This document shows, piece after piece, positions 1-6,529 of a stretch of 26,700 bases of DNA (position 1 is its first letter; the number at the start of each line of letters is the position of its first letter). Under the pieces are notes generated by a model. The model searched no databases, had not been told where the DNA came from, and saw only the letters and a list, made by a program, of their open reading frames with translations. Origin of the DNA: an uncultured Corynebacterium sp. (GTDB lineage: Bacteria; Actinomycetota; Actinomycetes; Mycobacteriales; Mycobacteriaceae); contig NZ_CAMIBP010000031.1 in NCBI RefSeq assembly GCF_946223165.1, positions 1 to 26,700 of the forward strand. Direction: 5' to 3'. The position numbers and the translations under genes were made by a program.

Positions 1-1
1 G

Positions 2-337
2 AGCCCATCAACACAGGGTCGTAAAAGAAGCGGAACAAAACCCAGGACGCTTCATGTCGACGTCAGCAGCGACGAAACCGCGCACATGATTGTCGCCGCG
101 TGGGGCACACTCTCCGCCCAGCCCGAGGCTGTGCGCTTGGGCAAAGAGAACAGCAGCGAGCAGCTTAAACGCTCACGCAAGTTCCAACAGGAAGCCACCA
201 AGGCCATCTTCAACGGCATCGAGCAGCGCAAACAGCGCGACGCACTGCTGACCACCGACCGCGATGTGCTGAAAAACGTGGTTGCCACCCTGGCTGAAAT
301 CATGGCGGCAGCGAATGAGATGGGCGAGCTGGACTAG
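2..337 (+). CDS. 3' end of an unidentified protein, cut by the window edge
   Basis: The reading frame is open from base 2 to the TAG at 335-337 with no start needed inside the window, so this is the C-terminal part (about 111 residues visible) of a longer protein. The first in-frame ATG is at 86, but the frame continues in sensible codons upstream (…RTLHVDVSSDETAH), so 86 is probably internal. The visible part is hydrophilic and helical, with a charged stretch (SSEQLKRSRKFQQEATKAIF) and no membrane segment or recognisable catalytic motif. I do not recognise the family. It is the only plus-strand gene at this edge, and a stable hairpin follows at 377-417. Function unknown. Confidence 0.6.
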   Translation, partial: SPSTQGRKRSGTKPRTLHVDVSSDETAHMIVAAWGTLSAQPEAVRLGKENSSEQLKRSRKFQQEATKAIFNGIEQRKQRDALLTTDRDVLKNVVATLAEIMAAANEMGELD

Positions 338-534
338 CTTAAAGGGACGTGAGGGAGCCGGGCATTTATCGAGCCAGGGCTCCGGTCTAGTGTGGAGCGC
401 GCGGCGCAGACCGGCCCCAGCCTCGCTCACAAGAGACTCGCAGGTCACACGGTGGTTCATCCCATCGTGGTTTCATCCCAACGTCTGGCCTGCTTTGTCG
501 CGCGTGACTCGCAGCGCTTCTCCCCTTCTATGAG
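338..534. other. Non-coding gap with hairpin and short direct repeats
   Basis: No supported gene lies between the first CDS and the antitoxin terminator. The gap holds a 7-bp perfect inverted repeat (382-388 with 408-414), extended by GGG/CCC across a two-base bulge, which may end transcription of the first gene although no T-run follows. It also holds a near-perfect tandem repeat, GTGGTTCATCCCA (452-464) and GTGGTTTCATCCCA (467-480). The longer plus-strand frame crossing here overlaps the antitoxin gene in antisense and is not credible. Confidence 0.45.
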
Positions 535-566
535 TAAAGCCCGCCTCGCCGGAGCGAAACGGGCCT
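535..566 (-). terminator. Intrinsic terminator after the small antitoxin gene
   Basis: On the minus strand GCCCG pairs with CGGGC (outer arms 539-543 and 560-564), with an inner CGC/GCG pairing, followed by CTTTA. It lies about 40 nt past the stop of the 58-aa gene and fits as its terminator, although the T-run is short. Confidence 0.55.
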
Positions 567-607
567 ACCCTAAGGCATCACGCGGTGAAGCCGAAGAGGA
601 GCAAGGA

Positions 608-784
608 TTAGTCCTGCTTGCCGATGCGATCATCGAGCTGGTCGCGAGCGGAATCAATCTGCTCGGCCTTGTCCTCGCCCAGCTTGGACTTGGCGAAGTC
701 AGCGGCCTGATCGAGACCCTTGTCGGACAGCTCCTCGCCCTTGTCGGAGTTCAGCGCATCCTTAGCCTTATCGAAAATACCCAT
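608..784 (-). CDS. Small MT0933-like antitoxin
   Basis: A 58-aa protein starting at ATG 782-784 and ending TAA 608-610. It begins MGIFDKAKDALNSDKGEELS and continues as a highly charged, Lys/Asp/Glu-rich, probably helical chain without Cys, Trp or membrane segments. This fits the actinobacterial MT0933-like antitoxin family (Rv0909 type), whose members start with MGIFDKAKD-like sequence followed by alternating DK/EE segments and are about 60 aa long. The start is supported by GAAAGGA upstream (spacing about 8-10 nt). A terminator follows at 535-566, so the gene appears monocistronic. No toxin gene is adjacent: upstream is a non-coding gap and then the divergent DNA methyltransferase. The family match is from memory of the pattern; the coding call itself is strong. 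Confidence 0.8.
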   Translation of the reverse strand: MGIFDKAKDALNSDKGEELSDKGLDQAADFAKSKLGEDKAEQIDSARDQLDDRIGKQD

Positions 785-928
785 ATCGTTTCATCCTTTC
801 TCTCTACCGTCTACCGCCCCTGCTTGCGTTGCGTTCGAGCATCCCCGTTACTGCATAAAGTGCGAGCAGCGGGTCCGCCCGACTGCGCGGCTGCGGTATT
901 CCTTAACGAGTTTAAAGGTTTATCGTGA

Positions 929-964
929 GGCGCGCCACGATGCCGAACCAACACGTGGCGCGCC
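929..964. repeat. 11-bp perfect inverted repeat upstream of the DNA methyltransferase
   Basis: GGCGCGCCACG at 929-939 is repeated inverted as CGTGGCGCGCC at 954-964, with a 14-nt loop. Each arm contains GGCGCGCC, itself an 8-bp palindrome. The repeat ends 37 nt before the predicted -10 box of the methyltransferase and could be an operator or an RNA hairpin. There is no T-run on either side, so a terminator role is less likely. Confidence 0.6.
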
Positions 965-1000
965 GGGGCGGGTCTGCGCGGTCCCGCTGCCGGCAGACGT

Positions 1001-1013
1001 TAGTATCGATGCA
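1001..1013 (+). promoter_or_regulatory. -10 box for a leaderless methyltransferase transcript
   Basis: TAGTAT at 1001-1006 fits the actinobacterial TANNNT -10 pattern and ends 6 nt before the ATG at 1013. Transcription would therefore begin at or next to the start codon. No Shine-Dalgarno sequence precedes this ATG, which agrees with a leaderless mRNA. No clear -35 is visible. Confidence 0.5.
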
Positions 1014-2278
1014 TGCCCCAGGATTCCTTTTTCGGACTCACGTGGCCGGGAAAGGACGCCGCCCGGGCGCTTGCCGCGGCCGCGCCGGCCTGTCACTTTG
1101 TAGACCGTCCCGCCCTGGGCGGCATCGGCAAGGCTCAGCCCACCACGTCCGGCAACACGCTGTACATCGGAGACAACCTCGACGTGCTGCGCCTGAGAGC
1201 GGAGCACGCGCCGGGCTCCGTGGACGTCATGTACGTCGACCCGCCGTATAACACCGGCCGCGACTTCGTCTATCGGGATAATTACCGCTCGCGCCGCGAA
1301 TTCCGGGCCGTCGACCACCGGCAGTGGCACGCCGAGTGGCTGTCCATGATGCTGCCGCGCCTCATCGTCGCGCGGGAGCTTTTGACCGACACCGGATTCA
1401 TCTGCCTGTCGATCGGCGAAGACGAGGTAGCCAACCTGCGCAAGGTGTGCGACGAGGTCTTCGGCGAGGATTGCTTCGCCGCGCAGCTCGTGTGGAAGAA
1501 GGCGGGCACCGGCAAGAACGACTCCCGCTACGTCGTTGTCGAGCACGAATACGTGCTCATCTACGCCAAGTCGCCCGCAAACCCGGGATTTAACCTAGAC
1601 CGCGGCGGTCACAAGACCACCAAATACAACCACTCCGACGAGCGGGGCAACTACTCCCTCGTCCGCCTAGATTCGAAGACGCTGGGCTATCTGCCGACGC
1701 TCGACTTCCCCATTGTCGGGCCCGGCGGCAAGGAGTACTGGCCGGATCAGCCCGCGGGCAAGGAGCGCGTCGCCCGCTGGCGCTGGGGGCGCGAAAAGGT
1801 GGCGCAGCATCACGATGAGCTGGTGTTCCGACGTGGCTTCGTCTACACCAAGAACTACGAGTCCCCGGGCGCCCGGCCCCGCAGCATCCTCGACGGTGAG
1901 CGCTTCGGCGTGACCCGCACCGGCCGCCGCGACGCAGAGCTAGCCCTCGGCGTGACGGGGGTGTTCGAGTTCCCCAAGCCGGTGCGCCTCATTGCGCACC
2001 TCATCGACATCTGCGGCCCGTCCGACGCCGTAGTCATGGATTTCTTCGCCGGGTCCGGCACGACGGCGCAGGCGGTCCTCGAGCTCAACGCCGTCGATGG
2101 CGGAACGCGGACCTTCCAGCTGGTGCAAATCCCAGAGCCCACGCAGCGCGGATCTGCGGCGCGCGGGGCCGGTTTTGACACGCTGGCAGACATCTGCGCC
2201 GCGCGCGTCGATGCCGTGTGCGCGGCCGCCAACGTCAGCTGCGCCGTGGTCGCGACGGAACCGCTGCGGCCGAACTAG
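1013..2278 (+). CDS. Type III-like adenine-specific DNA methyltransferase (orphan Mod)
   Basis: A 421-aa N6-adenine (or N4-cytosine) DNA methyltransferase. The catalytic motif DPPY is at residues 76-79 within VDPPYNTGRDF, ahead of the SAM-binding motif DFFAGSGTTAQAV (about 343-355). This order (catalytic, then SAM site) is that of the beta class, which includes type III Mod subunits. The N-terminus has LTWPGK, also typical of type III Mod proteins, and PKPVRLI (321-327) precedes the SAM motif. The variable middle (about 160-320) should carry target recognition. It is shorter than a usual type III Mod (about 550-650 aa). No Res subunit or restriction gene is next to it; the next gene is a convergent lipoprotein, so it is probably a solitary methyltransferase. 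The start is chosen from the -10 box just upstream (leaderless). The target sequence cannot be read from the protein. Confidence 0.88.
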   Translation: MPQDSFFGLTWPGKDAARALAAAAPACHFVDRPALGGIGKAQPTTSGNTLYIGDNLDVLRLRAEHAPGSVDVMYVDPPYNTGRDFVYRDNYRSRREFRAVDHRQWHAEWLSMMLPRLIVARELLTDTGFICLSIGEDEVANLRKVCDEVFGEDCFAAQLVWKKAGTGKNDSRYVVVEHEYVLIYAKSPANPGFNLDRGGHKTTKYNHSDERGNYSLVRLDSKTLGYLPTLDFPIVGPGGKEYWPDQPAGKERVARWRWGREKVAQHHDELVFRRGFVYTKNYESPGARPRSILDGERFGVTRTGRRDAELALGVTGVFEFPKPVRLIAHLIDICGPSDAVVMDFFAGSGTTAQAVLELNAVDGGTRTFQLVQIPEPTQRGSAARGAGFDTLADICAARVDAVCAAANVSCAVVATEPLRPN

Positions 2279-3264
2279 GCGTTCGACGAGTTCCCGGTGC
2301 CTTCCACGCGGCCGGGGATGCCGAAGAAGTCGAGGACAGCATCGGAGGCGAAGCCGGCGGGCAGACCGTTGGAGCGATCGTACGCGCCGCCGGGCCACAC
2401 ATGGCTGCCGCCGCCAATCCGGATGTGCTCGAGCGGGGCTGCGCAGCCCACCCACTGCATGCGCACCGAGTTATTGGATAGACGGGTGGTCTCCGCCGAG
2501 TCCGAGCACCGGTTACGTTTTTGGTCCATGGCGAGGACCTCCTGAACCGAGCGATACGCGGCCCCGTGGCGGGTACCGCCGTTGTAGGAGACGATCGGAT
2601 CATCGGTGCCGTGCATGTCTAAACGCCCGACGGGGGCGTCCGAGCACGAATCATGAATGGCCGTGTAATAAGCCGCGGAGATGCTCGCCACCGACTGGAA
2701 GACATCCGGCAGGTGGCACGAGAGGTACACCGCGAAGCCGCCGCCGTTGGACATGCCGACGGCGTGGATCTGCTCATCGTCGACCGAATACGTGGCGCGG
2801 AGGGCGTCAATGACGTCCTTCACGTAGTCGACGTCCTCCTCCCCCGATGTCGTCGCATAGGGCGCCGGTGCCCACGCCTTGTCCTGGCCCTGGGCAAACA
2901 CGGTAATCGCTTGGGCGGCCTCGAAGTTCGTATAGCCGAACATCATCGACGCCGTCTCTTGCCAGCCGTGGAAGCCCAGAATTACCGGCCAACGCTTGGA
3001 CTCGTCGTAGTTCTCGGGTAGGTAGAGCAAGAAGCTGCGGCCCGACGGCAGCTTGATGGTCTTGGAATTGCCCGGCTCCGGCCCCACGATGGGCGACGAC
3101 GTGGGGAGGCTTAACGCGCTACCGGGGCGCTTAACACTGGGCGTGGTGCTGGCCGCTGGTGAAGGCGCCGCGTCTAAGACCTGTTCGTCGCTTCCCGAGC
3201 TACACGACGCCAGACCCATAGCCAGGCAGAGGAGCGCGAGGGGGGCGAGAGACTTCAGGTACAC
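2275..3264 (-). CDS. lpqC: Lipoprotein esterase of the LpqC / PHB-depolymerase-like family
   Basis: A 329-aa exported lipoprotein with an alpha/beta-hydrolase domain. The start is taken as GTG 3262-3264, with GAAAGGA upstream and only 4 nt after the ABC gene stop; a longer frame to 3321 would overlap that gene by 53 bases. Residues 1-20 are a signal peptide ending in the lipobox LAS-C (Cys21). A low-complexity Ser/Pro/Ala linker follows to about residue 65. The hydrolase domain has the nucleophile in VGMSNGG (Ser172), an acid in HGTDDPIV (Asp221 or Asp222) and His288 in GGSHVWPG, the arrangement of feruloyl esterases, PHB depolymerases and mycobacterial LpqC. It probably cleaves ester bonds of an extracellular or envelope substrate, which is unknown. 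It is the last gene of an operon with two ABC half-exporters. Its TAG stop shares a CTAG palindrome with the stop of the convergent methyltransferase. Confidence 0.8.
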   Translation of the reverse strand: MYLKSLAPLALLCLAMGLASCSSGSDEQVLDAAPSPAASTTPSVKRPGSALSLPTSSPIVGPEPGNSKTIKLPSGRSFLLYLPENYDESKRWPVILGFHGWQETASMMFGYTNFEAAQAITVFAQGQDKAWAPAPYATTSGEEDVDYVKDVIDALRATYSVDDEQIHAVGMSNGGGFAVYLSCHLPDVFQSVASISAAYYTAIHDSCSDAPVGRLDMHGTDDPIVSYNGGTRHGAAYRSVQEVLAMDQKRNRCSDSAETTRLSNNSVRMQWVGCAAPLEHIRIGGGSHVWPGGAYDRSNGLPAGFASDAVLDFFGIPGRVEGTGNSSNA

Positions 3265-3268
3265 GGAT

Positions 3269-5044
3269 TTACGAGCGTCCTTTCTGCCAAGCTGTCCACA
3301 ACTCGTGGTAACGACCCCCACACTCTAACAGCTGCGCGTGGGTGCCCCGCTCGATCACCCGACCATCCGCCATGACGAGGATCTGGTCCGCGCGCGACGC
3401 CTGATCGAGTCGGTGCGCGACGACGAGCGAGGTCCGGCCCCGCGTCACTTCGTCGGCAGCGGTCTCCAGCGCGCCGGCGCCCACGGAGCCTGCCTCCGCG
3501 GTGGCCTCGTCCATGACGACGACGCGCGGGTCGAGCAGCAGAATGCGGGCCAGCGCCAGCTGCTGCGCCTCGACGGGTTCGAGCTGCAAGCCGCGGGCTC
3601 CGACCTCGGTGTCGAGACCATCGGCGAGCAGATCGAACCAATCGGCCTTGACCCGCCGCAAGACGGCGAGGATCTCCTCATCCGTGGCGTCGGGCTTAGC
3701 TAGTCGCAGATCGTCGCGCAACGTGCCCGAGAAAACGTATACCTCCTGGGACACCATGGCCAGGCGGGCCACGCGCTCCGAGTCGGACAGCCGGGAGACC
3801 TCGACGCCGTCGACGGTGACGCTGCCGGCGTCCGGCACACGCAGGCCGGCGAGCAGCGCCGCGACCGTCGTCTTGCCCGCACCCGACGCGCCCACGAGCG
3901 CCACCATGTGGCCGGGTTCGATGTGAGTGGACACGTCGTCGACGGCCCACGCCGAGGCCTTCGGTGAGCCGTCCTCCTCGTGCTCATAGGCGAAGGAGAC
4001 GTGATCCATGACCACGTCGCCCACCGTGGACGGGGCGCCCGCCGGCGGGACCGGGCGCGGCGGGTCCATGACCACGCCCACGATGCGCGCCAGGGATGCG
4101 TAGCCCGATTGGATGGTGTCGAGCACCATCATGAGCTGGCGCAGCGGGCCGCGCAGGCGGATGAGCATGAGCATCGCCGCCGTCACCGTTCCCACCGTCA
4201 GGGCGCCGGACTGGACGTTGCAGAAGCCCACCACGAGGCCGACGGCCAGCATGACGAACTCCACAGCAGCGATCCAATTCTGGAGGACCATGAGGGTCCG
4301 CCGCGCAATGAAACCGTTCTCAGCCACGGCCAGCGAGGTCTCATTGATGCCGTCATGAATGCGCTCCTCCCATCCAAACGCGCGCACCGTGGCGCGGCCG
4401 CGAATGGCCTCGAGGACGCGCCGGGCACGCTCGGCCATGGACGCGCGTTCAGCGCTGTACCGCGCCGGGGCGACATCGAGATAGCGCTTGCAGGCCCAGA
4501 AATAGATGGGCGTGGCGGCGGCGACGACGGCGAGGAATTGCCACTGGAGGGTCACGAGGGCGACCGCGGTGGTACCGATGGCGAAGACGGAGGCCGAGAG
4601 CGTGGGCATGGTTTCCGTGACTGCGGAGGACAGCTCGGCAACGTCGTCCGTCGACCGCGACACCAGGTCACCGGAGCCAGCCTCTTCGACGCGATGGACC
4701 GGCAGCCCCAGCGCGGTGCCCACCATGTCCTCGCGCAGATTGGCGATGACGCGCTCGGTCAGGCGCGAGATGTAGAAGAACCCGGCGGCCGACAGGCACG
4801 CGGCGAGCACCACGACGAGCGCCAGCAGCGCGCCGATGCCCACCAGGTTGGCGGAGGCGCCCGACGCGTCAAGGACGGCATCGACAATGCGTCCGAGAAG
4901 CACCGGGACGTAAATGTTGGTGACGGCGCCGCCGCCCAGCAGGACCACGGCGAGCAGGGCACGGCCGCGGGCACCCGGGACACCGCGCAGATGCGCGGCG
5001 ACGACGCGCCGGACCTCGGGCCACGTGGCGGTGGGGAAACGCAT
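3269..5044 (-). CDS. ABC exporter half, membrane domain plus nucleotide-binding domain (catalytic Walker sites)
   Basis: A 591-aa type IV (exporter-fold) half transporter: membrane domain about 25-320, nucleotide-binding domain about 340-585. Walker A GASGAGKT (385-392), the Q-loop (Gln433), Walker B VVVMDE with catalytic Glu513, and the switch His544 (VVAHRL) are all present. The signature loop is abnormal: where LSGGQ is expected the protein has LQLEPVEAQQ (486-495). The start ATG overlaps the stop of the upstream half by one base (TAATG), so the two are translationally coupled and almost certainly form a heterodimer. Walker A/B of this subunit would pair with the intact LSGGQ of the partner to give the single competent ATP site. 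The substrate is unknown; possibilities include a lipid, peptide, drug or siderophore. An esterase lipoprotein gene follows 4 nt later. Confidence 0.88.
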   Translation of the reverse strand: MRFPTATWPEVRRVVAAHLRGVPGARGRALLAVVLLGGGAVTNIYVPVLLGRIVDAVLDASGASANLVGIGALLALVVVLAACLSAAGFFYISRLTERVIANLREDMVGTALGLPVHRVEEAGSGDLVSRSTDDVAELSSAVTETMPTLSASVFAIGTTAVALVTLQWQFLAVVAAATPIYFWACKRYLDVAPARYSAERASMAERARRVLEAIRGRATVRAFGWEERIHDGINETSLAVAENGFIARRTLMVLQNWIAAVEFVMLAVGLVVGFCNVQSGALTVGTVTAAMLMLIRLRGPLRQLMMVLDTIQSGYASLARIVGVVMDPPRPVPPAGAPSTVGDVVMDHVSFAYEHEEDGSPKASAWAVDDVSTHIEPGHMVALVGASGAGKTTVAALLAGLRVPDAGSVTVDGVEVSRLSDSERVARLAMVSQEVYVFSGTLRDDLRLAKPDATDEEILAVLRRVKADWFDLLADGLDTEVGARGLQLEPVEAQQLALARILLLDPRVVVMDEATAEAGSVGAGALETAADEVTRGRTSLVVAHRLDQASRADQILVMADGRVIERGTHAQLLECGGRYHELWTAWQKGRS

Positions 5045-6492
5045 TAGGCTTCACTCCCCTCGTGGGCGTCACGCGACGCCGCGACCCATGCCGGGGCCGA
5101 CGTGTACACCAGCGTGCGTTTGCCCGCGCGATACTGTGCCACCCGAGACACGATGGTCTGCTCCGTCACCGAATCCACCGCAGTGGTCGGATCCTGGAGG
5201 ACGAGCACGTCGGCATCCGTGGCCAAGGCGCGCGCGAGGGCGACGCGCTGGCGCTGCCCGCCCGACAGCGCACCGCCATTTTCTCCCACCTCGCGGTCCG
5301 GTCCGCCAGGAATATCCTCGCCCGCGGCGACGTGCAGAGCCTCGAGCGCCCTGGCTCGGTCCGGGCTGATGTTGTCCAGGACCGAGCCTTCAAAGAGGTC
5401 GGCCTGATGTGGGGCCACGATAGCGACGCAATGATCGAGGTACTCGATGCCCTCCGGCGCCTGGCCCGCGATGGCGGTGATCCCTGTGGGCAGGGCCGGG
5501 AGGGCGGCATCGGCATGCTGGGCAAACCCGGCCCCCAGGATCTCGCGGATGCGACCGGCGCTCGCCTGCGCGTTCGCCAGAGTCGAGGCGATGTTCTTGC
5601 CCATCATCGTCATCGGCTGGATAACGAACTGAGTCAGGCCCACCACCGTAATGAGATCACCAATGCTCACCGAGCCCTGCAGCGCCAAATAGCCGGCGGC
5701 CAGGCCCACGGCGGAGACATAGATGGCGCCGATGGTCTCGGTAATCGCAGACAACCGCGCCTGCGCCGCATTAGCCTCCACCGTCTTGTCGTAGGCGGCG
5801 TCCGACACATCGTGATACCGGGCGCGCACCGTGTCGATAGCGCCTAGGCCCTTGAGGATGCGCAGGCCCTGGACCACGTCCGTCGCCGTGGCTGAGGCCT
5901 TCGCGAGCGCCTGCTGGCGCATCGCCGACCGGCCGCGCAACGGCCGCGCCGCGCGCATCGAGATATACACCACCAACGGCCCGCCGATGAAGACCGCAAG
6001 ACCCAGCGGCAGGTGAACCCGGGAAATCATGAACGCCACGTACAGGATGGAAGAGATCTCCGCCGCCGGGAACACCGTCATCATGACGGCAAAGGACACG
6101 CGCTGTACATCCGTCGACGCCACCGACAGCAGATCCCCGGCCGTGCGAGGCCGGCCCGCCATACCCCGCGGATCCTGAATCCTATCCGTGACCGCCATGC
6201 GCAGTGCATGTCCGATGGTGACGCGGGCGCGCACAAAGAGCTGGCGCGAATACCAGCCACATGCTGCGTTGATAAGAAACGTCACGCCCAACACGAGGAT
6301 CCACCACCACAACTGGCCCAGTGAGCCGCGGGTGATGGCGTCATCGATCGCGTGGCCCACGATCACCGGGGTCGTGGCATTGCACACAAAGCCAATGGAC
6401 ATCAGGAGGGCCGCCGGGATCGTGCGCTCCTTGTGAGAGAACAGAACCTTGAGCAACCACCGTTTGTCGTCAGGTGCGGGGAGGGTGGTCAT
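5044..6492 (-). CDS. ABC exporter half with degenerate nucleotide-binding domain lacking Walker A
   Basis: A 482-aa half transporter starting at ATG 6490-6492. The membrane domain spans about residues 20-315. The nucleotide-binding domain is very short. After residue 330 the sequence runs from LPTGITAIAGQAPEG directly to a Q-loop-like VAPHQADLFEGS (359-370), so the Walker A segment and most of the first half are missing. The signature LSGGQRQ (409-415) is perfect. The Walker B region reads VLVLQDPT (429-436) where hydrophobic-DEPT is expected, and the switch His position has Ser465 in LVYTSAP. Everything needed for its own ATP site is lost, while the part needed by its partner is kept. I recall actinobacterial exporter halves with a similar HDPTTAVD-type Walker B, so this looks like an inherited asymmetry rather than recent decay; the frame is intact throughout. 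It is the first gene of the operon and diverges from the methyltransferase at 6529. Confidence 0.85.
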   Translation of the reverse strand: MTTLPAPDDKRWLLKVLFSHKERTIPAALLMSIGFVCNATTPVIVGHAIDDAITRGSLGQLWWWILVLGVTFLINAACGWYSRQLFVRARVTIGHALRMAVTDRIQDPRGMAGRPRTAGDLLSVASTDVQRVSFAVMMTVFPAAEISSILYVAFMISRVHLPLGLAVFIGGPLVVYISMRAARPLRGRSAMRQQALAKASATATDVVQGLRILKGLGAIDTVRARYHDVSDAAYDKTVEANAAQARLSAITETIGAIYVSAVGLAAGYLALQGSVSIGDLITVVGLTQFVIQPMTMMGKNIASTLANAQASAGRIREILGAGFAQHADAALPALPTGITAIAGQAPEGIEYLDHCVAIVAPHQADLFEGSVLDNISPDRARALEALHVAAGEDIPGGPDREVGENGGALSGGQRQRVALARALATDADVLVLQDPTTAVDSVTEQTIVSRVAQYRAGKRTLVYTSAPAWVAASRDAHEGSEA

Positions 6493-6514
6493 GGGGGTTC
6501 AGTCTATCGGACGC

Positions 6515-6529
6515 TAGATTGGTATCTCA
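6515..6529 (+). promoter_or_regulatory. -10 box for a leaderless methyltransferase transcript
   Basis: TAGATT at 6515-6520 (TANNNT) ends 8 nt before the ATG at 6529. There is no Shine-Dalgarno sequence before this ATG. The intergenic space to the divergent ABC gene is only 36 nt, so both promoters must be compact. Confidence 0.45.

Noticed and set aside
377..417. A possible tRNA-like fold in the left gap
   Set aside because: Only one hairpin forms; no acceptor, T-arm consensus or anticodon arm of correct spacing is present.
392..928. A 178-codon plus-strand open frame
   Set aside because: It lies antisense to the well-supported 58-aa antitoxin gene and its terminator, has no ribosome site and reads as low-quality composition.
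5044..6492. Reading the exporter half without Walker A as a pseudogene
   Set aside because: The frame is intact, the signature motif is perfect, the partner has the complementary defect, and the genes are translationally coupled.
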